Shown here: positions 34,878 through 46,500 of the stretch, piece by piece | How positions within the stretch are numbered: position 1 is the stretch's first letter | How the letters are laid out: each line of letters starts with the position of its first letter | NCBI GenBank assembly: GCA_015499995.1 | Contig: JADNRV010000055.1 | Span: 62,001-126,000 of the forward strand | DNA length: 64,000 nt | Direction: 5' to 3' | DNA from: Flammula alnicola | Lineage: Eukaryota > Basidiomycota > Agaricomycetes > Agaricales > Strophariaceae | The notes under the pieces: model-generated | Told to the model about the DNA's origin: nothing | Seen by the model: only the letters and a program-made list of their open reading frames with translations | Database searches by the model: none | Program-made: the position numbers and the translations under genes

Positions 34878-36850
34878 AGAAGGATCATATCCTCAAGACA
34901 CGTTCGATCCAGAAGAGCATATGCTGCGATCTCCACTCGCGGATGTTCGGACACCAACTCAGCCCCTGCAAGGCACTGCGAATAAATTTCTCGGCTAGCA
35001 GACATCGGTGGGGCATCGATGTAATACTCATTCTTGCGGCGGCGCTGGACCATTAATTATTGTGTACATATTAGATAGGCGACATCTGTTATCAGCCAAA
35101 TACGGTGGTATACACAAGTAACAAAGCAACTCGAGGTAACCACTGCTTTTCAAACAACACCCTCACTGACCTTATTTCTTCTCGTCAATCGTCGCACAAA
35201 ATAGACAGTGCAGTCGGCAGAGAAGCCCCGCTCATCCCAGTGTTCCCCCTTTACACGCAGCTCTACCATGATCCGAACGATGAGGGAAATCGCCGCCCCA
35301 AGATAACGGACCAACGTGCTATACGAACCCAGCTGCTCAAGATGGTTGATGTTCATCCCAAACCCCAACTGATGCTGGTCAAAACGACCGTTGCCTTCTG
35401 AAAACGAATACGGATACTCACCGCAACAAATGATGCGGGCAGGAAGACCATCGTACTTAAGATAAGACATTTGCTTCATAGCTTCAGATATGGATCAGTA
35501 ATAGAGTTCAATACTCAGATGAGAATCTATCTAGAGCACAGCAAGAGCTTCCATACCTGCACCATCTCTAAGAGTAGCAAACTCTGTCTGCGGCTAGTCT
35601 CCTTCACAGACTCCTTAGCGATGATCAATCGATTGGTGTGGCGGATATCTTCAAATTGACACTCGCGAATGCCTGAAATGATGAAGCATGAAACGATGGT
35701 TTTTAACAGGAGAATTTGCCAATCCTTTCAAGGTTCATTCACGTTTTTGAGCCGCATCTCTTGCATGCCGCGGAACTTCAACACCTCATGCCGTTCTATT
35801 TCTGACACTAACGTATCTCATTCGCGATCTATCAGTCTCGTGGACTCCTTTAAATTAGGGTGATCTTGCGTGGCAGGGTTCGGCGTTGTGCGCACAAAGA
35901 GGGCAGCTTTTCGGAAGCTTTCCAGTACCGATGCGTAATGAAAGAGAGAAGCACGTATGATGTGCAGTTCCCGCGATAGGTGAATGTCATTTGTGACTAG
36001 AACGCGGGACTCCTGATGTTGTCATTCGTAGATGTATCATTAAACTTTATGCCAAAGAGCTCATGACAAACCAGCCAGTAGATACGGATGTAGAGATTCT
36101 TTGGAACGCTTGGTCCCAGGCGTACAACGCACACCAAAGCATGCACGATAGCACAAGGGTAGCATCGTCAGAGCGTCGGAATAATGGCTGCCAATCGACA
36201 CTTGCGCCGGCATGACGAACCCGCGTGCGGAGCACTTGTACTCTTCCACTCTGGAGTAGGATGATGTGATACGATTGTACTTCGGCTTTTACGGCGGACC
36301 ATATGAAACGCCAGAAGGTCGAGGAGAAGGATCCTATCGTCTATGCGACCACGTTAGAACAGAGCACGTTCCAAAGGAAAGTCAAAATGACTCACTGGAT
36401 CCTAGGATCAGCGGCGTCTGCGTGTCAATTGTTGCTGTTCCCACCTGTGATACCATTTGAGCAAAGAACCGCCCGCCCTATTGGGGTGTCTTGGGTGCAG
36501 TCATCGGGTTCGGCATGGTTCTCAGAAATGTGAGAGTCACGGTGATATCTAGGCTCAGCTGCCAACGGACAAGAATAGGGTGGGCGCAGATATGAAGAAC
36601 ACGTACGATCTCCCTGGCTTCGGCGAACATCTTCCTGGTAGCGTGAAGGAATCCAATTTAAAAGAAGAAGGGTCCAATCTTATACCTATCAATGGGTGTC
36701 GCGGTGAGCGTCATATTTAGGAGCAACTGCGCATCGGCCTTACATAGTCCCCAGCATCTGCAAAATGTTTCCTGGAAGGTTCTCCACAAATAGGACCCTG
36801 ACACGATTTGCAACATCTCGTTCCGACTAAGGGAAATGAATCAAGTTTCT
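34784..36850 (-). pseudogene. Broken CorA-like Mg2+ transporter
   Basis: Scattered minus-strand segments line up with a fungal CorA-like transporter: VRVLFVENLPGNILQMLGT (about 36790), LNWIPSRYQEDVRRSQGD (about 36650), RVRHAGASVDWQPLFRRSDD and CMLWCALYAWDQAF (36110-36220), THLSRELHIIRAS-like HLSRELHIIRASLFHYASVL (about 35960), SEIERHE, AMKQMSYL then TMVFLPASFVA (about 35430), and the CorA signature GMN in FGMNINHLEQLGSYSTLVRY (about 35340). They sit in different frames: an in-frame TGA follows LIDRE, there are shifts between FFF and LNWIP, between FASVN and FEDIRH, and before TMVFLP, and the second membrane segment is degraded. Some shifts could be sequencing errors, but stop, shifts and lost residues together indicate decay. 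The N-terminus was not resolved. Confidence 0.7.
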
Positions 36851-37351
36851 CCATCTTATAATCATGTTATCACCTTCATCATACTACTCCAGAACTCATC
36901 TTGATTATCTTCTCTGATGATACATTCTCCCGAGTCCCGGCTGGGAAAAGTGGCCGTCCTTCTCAACATCAATATAATAGATGTCACAGTCGGTGTCTGT
37001 TTTCTCAGCCTTCTTGTTTATAAGCTTAGAGATTCACTTCGCGCGAGACGGGCGCGTTTTCAGCTAGGGAAAACGCGAGTAGCGGGTATGTTCTCCAAAC
37101 CTTAGTCTGTGAGTCCATGTCTGGAGAAGGTTCTTCGTCCAATCCTCTAAGGGAAAAAGGGATGTCCTCTTCCACCGGGTCCGCCTCGTGTGGCGATGAG
37201 CCGCTTGTTGGATCCTCGGAGGCACAGAGCTTGCATTTGGAGAAATTTCTGGCAGGAACACTGAGAAAGCCATAGTAAAACAAGAGGTGAAGTCGATTGC
37301 CTGGGCAGCTTCAGTCAGTTTTATTGCACAATAGATAGACATCACTACCAA

Positions 37352-37359
37352 GATCGGCT
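37352..37359. repeat. Left target-site duplication of the MITE
   Basis: gatcggct, identical to 37759-37766. Confidence 0.85.
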
Positions 37360-37758
37360 CAAGGGGTGTGCACCGGCAATTGCCGGCATACAGCCTAGGG
37401 AGGGGGGGGGGTCCCGTTGTGGCTTATCCAAATAAAAATTTGAAGTACATTTTTGGCAGAATAACACATCTAGAGGGTTCCTACAAAGTATTATCCACTG
37501 TTTCCATGAATTTACGGCCCACATGAGCTGCCTGTGGCTCAACAGCAAGAATGTGTCCAGATTTGGACACATTATGTCAGCGGTCAGATCGGCCCGAACA
37601 TGGTTAGGTAGCAGATCAGTCTTAGTTAGGAAGGTCTGATCAGGCACGTGATAATTTATTTCCTTTTTTGGAATGGCTAAGGGGGGGGGGAGGGTTAACA
37701 AGTCCTTATCCAAATAAAAGTACCTCGTATATCTGGAAAAAAAATTGCATACCCCTTG
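37360..37758. mobile_element. hAT-type MITE, 399 bp, with 8-bp TSD
   Basis: The ends are CAAGGGGTGTGCA on the left and the inverse of CAAGGGGTATGCA on the right (12 of 13 identical). Both sides are flanked by the direct repeat gatcggct (37352-37359 and 37759-37766). An 8-bp target duplication with a CA(A/G)GG-type terminal repeat is diagnostic of the hAT superfamily. The inside holds a palindrome (ccggcaattgccgg, 37373-37386), two long G runs (about 37401 and 37681), each followed by the direct repeat cttatccaaataaaa, and no transposase. It is a non-autonomous, miniature element. Confidence 0.85.
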
Positions 37759-37766
37759 GATCGGCT
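37759..37766. repeat. Right target-site duplication of the MITE
   Basis: gatcggct, identical to 37352-37359. Confidence 0.85.
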
Positions 37767-38169
37767 CCCTGGAAATTGGGGTATCAGTGATGGAGACCGA
37801 CAGTGTCAGCGTCCGACACCGACACCGACCGGCTTCAAGTTCCGTGGAAGGTGGTGACGTAGAAAATCGACTAGCAATAATTCATAACTCATGGCGCGGC
37901 TGCCCAAGTTGAAGCTTGGTTGAAGCGCCCACTGAACTTGCAGTTCCGACAGTGGTAGATTTGTCAGCGACTACAATGTCAAACTTGCGTCAACAAAGGT
38001 AGCCGATCTCGAAGTGACTCTGATAACGCCCATCTTCCGTCCATCGATCCACTCTCTACGAGTACTCGCCAATTTGAGGTGCTTGCAGAAATACTTCCTG
38101 CGTCACCTGTTCGACAGTCGGAAACGCTAGCTGTATCTAACCTAGCAGCCTCTCTTCAACTCACGCAAG
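37767..38169. other. Upstream region of eIF1A
   Basis: About 400 bp between the MITE and eIF1A with no coding frame. A short run of tcagcgtccgacaccgac-type repeats lies near 37810-37830. It is probably the eIF1A promoter. Confidence 0.5.
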
Positions 38170-38827
38170 ATGCCTAAGGTACCCACAAATTTTCATTTTT
38201 AACAGCTAAACTCATGAAAGCCCAACAGAACAAAGGAAAGGTCTGTAGACTTTAACTGCTAATGCCGACAACAATCGGCTGACTCTTTAAGTAGGGTGGC
38301 AAAAACAGGAGACGTGGAAAGAACGAGAACGACGATGACAAGCGTGAGCTTGTGTTCCGTGAAGACGGTCAAGAATATGCCCAAGTGATCAAAATGCTCG
38401 GAAATGGACGTCTTGAAGCTCAGTGCTTCGATGGAGAGAAGCGATTAGCCCACATTCGTGGAAAGATGCGGAAAAAGGTACGTTTCTCGTTGCTGAAGAG
38501 AGAGAGTGCAACAAACTTATACGGGGCTGTGCATCCTAGGTCTGGATCAACCAAGGAGATATTGTGCTTCTCTCTCTACGAGATTTCCAGGATGACAAGG
38601 CAGATGTCATCGTCAAGTATACGGCGGATGAGGCACGTAATCGTATGTATCTTCCCAGATGTTTCGTTGGCTATCGGATTGACCGGACTTGGGTTTTTTA
38701 AGTGAAAGCTTACGGAGAGCTCCCCGAAAATGCCAAAATTAACGAGACGGATACATTCGGCGAAGAAGATGGAGAATGCACGTTTGAGTTTGGAGATGAG
38801 GGCGAGGTCGATATCGATGATATCTAA
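38170..38827 (+). CDS. TIF11: Translation initiation factor eIF1A
   Basis: Five or more exons, the first two tiny: ATGCCTAAG (38170-38178) and the 12-nt micro-exon at 38229-38240 (NKGK). From 38295 comes [20 protein letters not shown], then [23 protein letters not shown]-like [54 protein letters not shown] and a final exon with [17 protein letters not shown]. The end is acidic ([11 protein letters not shown]), as in eukaryotic eIF1A. The OB-fold core and the basic start and acidic end match the family, about 145 aa. The factor binds the 40S subunit and promotes scanning and start-codon selection. It is intact. Confidence 0.95.
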
Positions 38828-39589
38828 TAGTGCCATTTACGTTGGGCGCTGCGTCCTTTCATGGGTGTACTATCATTTTTAACGATTCCTTGATATTCAT
38901 ATTCTTTGTTGTTTTACTTCACCTGTATTGACGATTCCAAGCCACTCTCATCTCTTGTACTACAGGACGGAATTATAGAACACAGTCATCGTCTTGGTGG
39001 AAGGTCGGTTCTCGACATACCAATACTTTGAAGTGCGGACCTTCGTGTGGCTATATTGTGCATACATCATCCTTGTCTTGCGCGATCTAAAAGACCCACA
39101 CTTGCCAATGGTCCACATGATATCCTGCATTGAGAATTCATACTTCGAAGCGAATGCCACAGCCCACTGGGCGCTATTCCGCATGCCAGCCTTTGATATC
39201 CTGAGTTTATTGGCAGGCAAGCAAGAAGGCTTTTTTTAACTTTGGAACTCGTTACAAATATTCCGACACTCATAGTATATTTAGTCCTCATACTGGACAC
39301 AATTTAACTTGTGCGAGGGCTGCCGCCGCAATTGAGAGAGTGTCAAGTAAAGCAGCCTGCAGGTAGCGGTCAACAACTGTTCATTTGGCATGTATTTGAG
39401 AAAGTCTTTCTGTTGGAAGCTCAGTGAATGGGATGGATGGCGCAACCAGTACCAGTTTACAACATAAAAGGAGCCCACAAGTGTAGTGGTGCATTCATCC
39501 CAATTCTAGGATTTTTATACCACTGCAAAGTAGGTCTTTTTATTGTTCCAAGCGCTCATATTTCATGTTCTTTGCTTTGTCTTTGTAGC
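38828..39589. other. Intergenic between eIF1A and lectin
   Basis: The first part is the eIF1A 3' UTR. A frame on each strand is open at about 38960-39240 but neither has family motifs. A possible acceptor (ctttgtag) just before the lectin ATG suggests an intron in the lectin 5' UTR. Confidence 0.45.
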
Positions 39590-40000
39590 ATGTCGTACAA
39601 GATTACCCTCCGCATCTACCAAACGAACCCTAACGCGTACTTCCGGGTCGTCGAGCAGACCGTTTATAAAGGCACCTGGACCGAAGCTGACGGGGAGCGA
39701 AAACTCAGCTTGAATAACAGCGGAGTCTGCGGTACCATCCGCCTGGTAGCGGACAATGGCGAGAATTTCCTCGTCGCCATCGGCATACATGACTTCCAAA
39801 GGTGGTGCGACATCGTCACCAACCTCGGAGAGGATGACACGGGGCTCAATATCAACCCGCAATACTGTGGCGCAAGGTCGGGTATAAGGGAGAAGAAGCT
39901 TTCGAGCTACAGCATCAGTAACGTTAAGGGGAGAAAGTTCTCTATAAACTTCACCGTTGCGGAGGGGAACGACCTCAAAGCCAATGTCATTATTGGATGA
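39590..40000 (+). CDS. Fungal fruit-body lectin (FB_lectin family)
   Basis: A single exon of 136 codons from MSYKITLRIYQTNPNAYFRV to NVIIG. The order of blocks (ITLRIYQTNP, VVEQTVYKGTWTEADGE, LSLNNSGVCGTIRLVADNGE, AIGIHDFQRWCDIVTNL, INPQYCG, KKLSSYSISNVKGRKFSINF, TVAEGNDLKANVIIG) fits the fruit-body lectin family named after the Agaricus/Xerocomus lectins. These are small cytosolic beta-sandwich proteins without a signal peptide that bind Gal-beta-GalNAc and GlcNAc sugars. Several are made in fruiting bodies and harm nematodes or insects, so a defence role is likely. It looks complete. The antisense frame is open by chance. Confidence 0.93.
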   Translation: MSYKITLRIYQTNPNAYFRVVEQTVYKGTWTEADGERKLSLNNSGVCGTIRLVADNGENFLVAIGIHDFQRWCDIVTNLGEDDTGLNINPQYCGARSGIREKKLSSYSISNVKGRKFSINFTVAEGNDLKANVIIG

Positions 40001-40551
40001 GGGAGGCATACTTACTGGTACCTTGTGTTATATTTCCTCCAATCATTCCGCCATGAATAGGCGTTTTTACGCTGGTCAACTTCATTGTACATGTCGAAGG
40101 GAACCTGGAAGCCGATGTCATCCTCAGTCCGAGCGAACATGGCACTTACAAATGGATCTGCATCGAATGCTATCTCTCTCGGTTCCCAATGACCGAGAGC
40201 ATGTTGAAATTGGTCTGTGACGTACTCAAGATCATCCAGGAGTCGGCGAGCATCGATAGGTGCACGTAGACGTATATTGTCTTATTCATTGTAAAATTCA
40301 AGCACGCGAATCGAAATAAAGCATAGATATTAGGTAAGTCCTTCCTTTTCTTAGTATAATTAGATATGAATTAGATAGCACGACTCACTAATAGCATTCC
40401 ACGATGATATACAAAAGGCCGGGTATGATTGATAACGCAGCATGCAACCACGCTGGTGCTAAAAGGGAAGAAACCTGTACGCGCCAAAGGGTTTGGGTCA
40501 AAAGTCCAAATAAACCTCTTCTGTTAATCATTACTTACCGGCTTACAGCAA
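40001..40551. other. Intergenic with an unexplained open segment
   Basis: About 40075-40260 is open on both strands. The minus frame reads RRLLDDLEYVTDQFQHALGH then WEPREIAFDADPFVSAMFAR. The plus frame reads VNFIVHVEGNLEADVIL, which loosely echoes the lectin C-terminus. Neither has a start or joins to a longer gene. The rest shows nothing. Confidence 0.35.
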
Positions 40552-41382
40552 TCAGGCCGTCATTTTCTTCAATGTTTGCACGTCTGGCAAGACATTCTTT
40601 TCGCGATAGAGATATTCCACGATGTCCTTAGCATTGGACAGGACAGCCATCTTCAACATGCCGGAGTCCAACGCGACTCTGTCTTCAGTCTTGCGCCTCT
40701 TTCCTCGCCTTTTCTTGGAATCCGGCCTTTCGACGAGCAACTTCACCATGCCTAAGTTCTTTTGACGGATAGCAACTTTTACGGCGAGGTTGTCATGACA
40801 TTTTGGCGATGCATGGTGGTCCAGAAGAAATTGAACGAGAGGGAAGAATTTTGCATGGACAGCTCGCGTGAGAGCATAACCCTCATTGGCATTGGTATTG
40901 ATTACAGGTATGTCCGGAGTATGGTATAGATGTCGCAGGAGAGGAAGTGGATGGTCTTCATTCGTCCATCCAGAGGCCGGTGGTTGTAGCGATCGGAAAA
41001 GTCGTCGAGGAAGTTGGATAGGTGGCTTATTATGATAAGCCACACCTCTGAGAAAGGTGTGAAGAGCCTCAAGCACCCTTTGATCGCAGATAGGATATCG
41101 GAGCGCTTTGGAATAGATTTCTGAAATGTTGAGTTCGGTGCTGTCATCTAAGGCCCGACCTAGGATGTATCTCGCATGGAAAAAGGGCGAAGCATGTTTA
41201 AAAACGTCGTTGAAATGATGTGATATAAGTGGGAGATTTTCAGAAATCGCATAAAGTTCTAGTTCATACAAAAGCTTTCATTATCGACTGGATTAGAATG
41301 TCTGAATAAATATAATAGTCGAATGACTAACCTCTACAGGCAAGCTCTTTAACCCAATAGCGGGGAAAGCATCGGCGAGCAT
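40552..41382 (-). CDS. Ankyrin-like basidiomycete protein, unknown function
   Basis: Two exons: MLADAFPAIGLKSLPVE (from 41382) joined by a 57-nt-class intron to LLYELELYAISENLPLISHH and about 230 further residues. LPVELLYELELYAISENLPL looks like the first helix of an F-box or an ankyrin cap. Later segments read GYALTRAVHAKFFPLVQFLL, LAVKVAIRQKNLGMVKLLVE and GMLKMAVLSNAKDIVEYLYR, each like a degenerate ankyrin repeat. A basic cluster (DSKKRRGKRRKTE) lies between the last two. The pattern recurs in agaricomycetes but has no known function. It could be a substrate adaptor. It is intact. Confidence 0.72.
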
Positions 41383-41725
41383 GGAAATGGGTTATATGTA
41401 GATGTGGAGAGAGAATCAAGGTTCAGTTCAAGGGAACACAAACATTTTTGTTACATAATCAGCCAGTGCCTGGAAATATTATTATTGCCAACTTTGCTCG
41501 CCTGAACTCGAATGTAAAGACGGTCCTCTTCAAGCATTCCTATTCTCATCGACACGAAAACCATTTTCATGTCCCTGTTGCTGTGACTTCGCATCGATTG
41601 GCATCTCCCAATACTATGTCATTTTGACTCCGAATCATCCACTCCTTGAGACGGTTCCTGCATTGTATCTACAGCATTTGTCTTTCCTCTGCCTAGTTCT
41701 TTTGTCTCTTACACTCCCTTGGTTA
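41383..41725. other. Divergent intergenic region
   Basis: Spacer between the ankyrin-like gene and RIT1, transcribed away from each other. No gene or repeat is seen. Confidence 0.55.
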
Positions 41726-43523
41726 ATGGAATTTGAGCCGAACGACCATCTCCTGGTTTCCGAGAAGTCTGATGATGCATTCTCGTACCTTCGAAAAGAG
41801 TCCTTGGACATCTTCAACCGTCTCCATTCCATCGAGGAAGATCTGACCTTTGTGGAACAAGTTCAGAAAAATTATCCCAATATCCCCCTTCTACGTTCGT
41901 GAATCTCGGCCCTCTTCGACCATGGCATAAACTGATTTGTGCGACGTAGCCAATCTGCGTTGTGGAGCTTGGTATACGGACCCGGCAATTGTGAGTTTTA
42001 TAATCGTCCCCCATACTCGCAATATCGATGATCATATAGTCCACCGATGCTCCAGCTTATTTTAAATCTACCGATGGGCATTTCAACAACTGGAGTTTTA
42101 ATCTACGTCGGGCTAACCTCCACCTCCTTCCGCTCATCATTGAACGACAGGGGTAATAAAATTTCATGGATTCCTTATGTTCTCTATTAACTGATTTTGT
42201 GATGACTTAGAATGATACTTGTCGACTCCACTCGCTCTGGAAAGAGAATTCCAGACGCCCTTTCGAAGACAGTCCCGATCTGGTGTGCAGTGATCAATCG
42301 TGCCATGCCCATCCTTCATCCAAACTCAGGGAAAGGAGAAGGAAATCCTCCCTGGGATACTGCTCTATACACCCCGCCTTCAGCTGTGAGCGTGCAAGAG
42401 CATCATCAGATCGAGAAGCACCTTGATGGCTGGGCTCACGCTCTCGCCGTAGGTCTATCTACTGTTGCTATCAACTCCGTCACTGATTTTGTGCTAGGCT
42501 TCCTCTTTCTCTCTGCCTGTCTTGCCGATTCCACTGAGGCCAGTCTGGATTACACCCGTAAACTCCACGTTCCCGGAAATATCTGCCAGTGAAAACAATT
42601 ACCCAGATTTTCTTCCTGTTATCTGTGTCTCTGCTTCCAAACAAATTGAGCAAGCAGTCGAAAGGCGTTCAAGCGGATTTTCATATATTCAAGGATCAGG
42701 AGATGACCATGAGCTTTGGGGCATGGTAAGTATCGTTTTCACCACGACATGGGCTGCCGTCAACCTCATCTTTTGACACAGGGCCTGACTCCAGAAATGT
42801 TCTGGAAACACCGCTCAGAGCTTTTGGCCGCAGACCGAGCACAACTTTCGAAACTTGTTACTGAAATTGTTTCTGCTCAACGGACATTTACCGCTGCCAA
42901 TCGCACTCTCACTCCCCCGACCTCTGTGGCCAAAGTCGGAGGAAGACTTCTCCTTTGTGCCCTTTCCGAAGTGCCAGAATCATCACAGGACACGCATGCG
43001 CGAGAGCATACAGTTTACGTGATTTTAGATTCAGTGGACCGAAAATTGTTATCTACGGATTCAAGGCTCTACGTTCCAGTGATCTCTGGCAAAAAGGGCC
43101 AGTCGCATTTTCTCCAAACTGTTCTGCCGATGTCCTTGGCGTTCATTGGGAAACATTTACGCGAAGGAAAAAATGTGTGTGTCGCATGCGAGTCAGGAAA
43201 AGAGACGAGCGTTGGAGTCGTTCTTGCTGCACTACAACAGTTCTTTGGGGATGATGGATCCTTCCTGTCTTCGAACCTTGATTCAGAAGGAGATAACCCA
43301 AGTAATACGACAAGTAAGCTACAAGCTGTTTGTCGACGAGCCAATACCTGACCGGCCTGACCACCAAATAGACACCGACAAGACTTCTATCCGCACTCGG
43401 CTTGAATGGATAATAGCAAGCAGACCGCAAGCCAACCCGTCTCGAGCAGTCCTGAAACGTGTCAATGAATTCTTGCTCACGGCGCCTTCCTTTCGCGAGC
43501 CGTCTTCCGGTTCCACTCCTTAA
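41726..43523 (+). CDS. RIT1: Initiator tRNA 2'-O-ribosyl phosphate transferase
   Basis: Exons join from MEFEPNDHLLVSEKSDDAFS. Diagnostic segments: YLRKESLDIFNRLHSIEEDL, PNLRCGAWYTDPAI, YFKSTDGHFNNWSFNLRRAN, LHLLPLIIERQG, MILVDSTRSGKRIPDALSKT and VPIWCAVINRAM. Later parts include HHQIEKHLDGWAHALA, ITPEMFWKHR-like GLTPEMFWKHRSELLA, and a phosphatase-like C-terminus with VCVACESGKETSVGVVLAAL. Rit1 adds phosphoribose to A64 of initiator tRNA, which keeps it out of elongation. The ending SFREPSSGSTP follows the conserved PSRAVLKRVNEFLLT. It converges on PalB with 48 bp between the stops. An upstream ATG at 41624 would add a hydrophobic extension and is less likely. Confidence 0.9.
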
Positions 43524-43571
43524 TCTTCAGTGTATCTGAGGAAAAACCCAGGCAACTCAAAAGCATGGACG

Positions 43572-46500
43572 TCAGCCACAAAACTTGCCCGTCGCCGTCA
43601 CCTTCACGCCCGAAGTACTCGAGTACACCAGCATTCGGAACCCAGCTTCTGTCCCTGGATTATATGTCGAAGGAACAATATAGTATTTCCCGGCACTTAT
43701 TGTCGATTGAGGCGTGGCTACACCGGCGATGGTATCATCATATGCTCCGGAAGTGACAACATGTCGTTGGCGTTTGAGAGATGTTGCGATATCGTTTTCA
43801 TGATTGGGATATACGGTGACATTTAGTGCGATGGCCGTGGATGGGTGAAGTGTTTGAAGGCGGATCCTGTTGCGACTGGTTAAGCTTACATTATGACGTG
43901 GAACGTTGTTTGTCCTTACTTCAACTGCGTCGTGGAAGGAACGTCGAGCTCGAAAATGGGATTTTTGGAGTACTTGTTGAAGGAAGGCGCACCCGCAGCC
44001 GTTTCTCCGTCCCTGTATTGTTCCACGGTCATATTTGGAATCCTCGAGACTACTTCATAAACACGTACCAGGCACCACGCACAACTTTGCAGTACATGCC
44101 TGCTCCTTCCCGTGGAATCGGTTTCAGGTCAAAAGGATGCGATGAGTCGATCTTCAATGAAAATGATCCTATGTGATGAGGTTCGAATGCTGATGCAACG
44201 ACAACATATTCCCCAGCTGCTTTGGCTTGATGAGAGGCGGAAGGATTTAATACATTGAAACTTACGTGTAATTGTCTTCGTTACTCTGGCCAAACCATAG
44301 TTATATGCACCCGAAGTGGCCACCAAGTCTTTCGCAGAAAGTCTGAGGATGGTAAGAAGTCATTCTCGCCTTCAAAGCAATCGGTGGCACGTACTCTGAA
44401 ACCCGTTGACCTTGCGACCATACCATGGCCACATTTACTGGAATGTCTTTGTTTGTCTGAAGATTCAAGGTCACTGTTGCCTTGCTTGTCCCGCCATTCG
44501 CTTCGGAACCGAATCTTTTATTTTGTGCGCCGACAGTTAACTGGTACTGAGGATTAACCATGAAGGTAGGATATGTGCAATTCCCGCCAGCGCTATTTGA
44601 GGTAAAGGAACCTTCGACCTAGAGCCATGATGAGCTCATACGTGCTATCAAATAAAAACAAAGAAATCATTTACCGTAGTCGTGTAGGGAGGTATTGATT
44701 TATTGTCGATCCATGAGACCTTCGTTCGATCTTTGGCGTAAGCAGTCAGAGTGAAACCCACTTCTCGAGCGTCGCCGTCGTACGACGCCGAAATGCACAA
44801 AATGCCAGATCGCTGGGACGTCGGAATGCGGGTTCTGGTCTTTGTATTCAATTAATGGCGACTCCACAAATATGATAGCTCTTCGTTTACTCACCAGTAT
44901 ATGTGTGCTGTTTGTATATGTACCCTGTATACTATTCAGCAACAAATATAGAGATTCGACGCAGTGAAATTTTACAATTCTACCTTTGAAGAAAGCGTTC
45001 GTTGATTCTCGAGGAAAGATGTACCCGGCATTAGGTCATCCTCCATGTCTACCCGCAGTGCCACAAAATCCGACATCCTGTGGGTGTCAACCACATGCCT
45101 TGTGAGGAGAACCCAAATCTCCTCGTCCGATCTGCCTTCACAGCTGAATTCTATCCGTGCATGTCTGGTTCCACCCTCATCTCCTCCGCTTCGTTTCCAC
45201 ATTCTTGAAGAGCTGATCAGCAGATGACGGAAACGAAATGTAAGGCCTCCACTTACCCGTGAAAAATTAAGGGTTTCTGCCATATGTTTGGATCCCAACT
45301 TAAATAAACTCCGTCAAATGTGTTCAGAACATCCGACCACGGTATCTGCAACTCTCCTGCTTGCGATGAGAATGTAGGAAGAACACGGTACTGTGAAATA
45401 CCTACTCGACGTTTCGTCCTGATCTCCGGTAGGGTGAACCCAAGGGTCCAAGACAGTAAATATTCGCCTATCTTCTGTTTCGTCCGCATCTAACATCGTG
45501 TCAGAACAAGGCAGCCAATTTCATGCATAAAATTCACCTATAACCGCATAGCTATGTGATGGTAGCAGAGGAATATCACGCCACCGAGCATAGGGTGTCG
45601 GCCCGGTTCCAAGAGTAACGACACATTGGCCTACCCAGCACTCGAATCAAGAACTTCCACCGAGTCTAAATGTGATGCTTACCACTTGAAAATCCTTTTT
45701 TTATTCTCTCCCAAGTTTTCTCCCTCTCAAATGTGGATCTGAGGATGATGAGCACAAAGATAAGGCGCAGAGGTTGGGAGTAGCTACGTACCCTTTGAGA
45801 TCTACGTGTTCTGGTATCCACCCGGCAAAGGCGCTGGTAAATTACTGAGCTACTTGGCAACGGCCATTAAGGGCTGGTGTGGTACGCACTGAAGATCAAT
45901 GCTTGAATTCCTGTCAGCGATCTATTGTTAGTAAACAATTTCGAAGGGCAATCAAGTACGAACGATCCAGGGAAGTCATATCCACCCATCAGCTTCATAT
46001 ACTGAATGAAAAAATAAACAATCTAGAAACCCGATGTCATATTGGGCAACTTACGGCTTTCTCGAGCAAACTCGGCCACAGCGTTTCTGCTGGAGTGGTT
46101 GCATCATCAGGTGGGAGAACAGACATGCACATCAGGGTGCCTTCCGTTGGATGAAAAGGGAGCCGATCATCAATGACTGGCAGGGCAGTGTGAACATGAG
46201 TGGAGACAAGATTTGCGGAAGCGGATGTTTACCTATCTAAAAAATCTGGATGTCAAAGAAAAAACTCCAGAGACTGATGGGAAATAGCACGCACCCGACG
46301 CCATGTGCCATTGAAAAGGATGCGTACATCGTATCGACCACTTACACCATTTGAAGTTCGACCTTTTTGAAGTTCGAATGAATCGTGTATTGACGATTCA
46401 AGCTAAGGGTTTATCAGAGAGGTGGAAGTAATATATGTGTATGATTCAGGCTTACAGTGGAATTAAACCTGAGGCCGTGCTCCAGACAGACCGATATTGA

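Noticed and set aside
37400..37730. LTR-like direct repeats inside the MITE (cttatccaaataaaa)
   Set aside because: The repeats are internal, about 15 bp, and the outer inverted ends plus 8-bp target duplication explain the element better than an LTR structure.
39563..40009. 148-codon minus frame opposite the lectin
   Set aside because: The plus strand encodes a complete, recognisable lectin over the same bases; the antisense frame has no family features.
44175..44190. ggttcgaatgc, resembling a tRNA B-box
   Set aside because: It lies inside a coding exon of PalB and has no matching A-box or stem.
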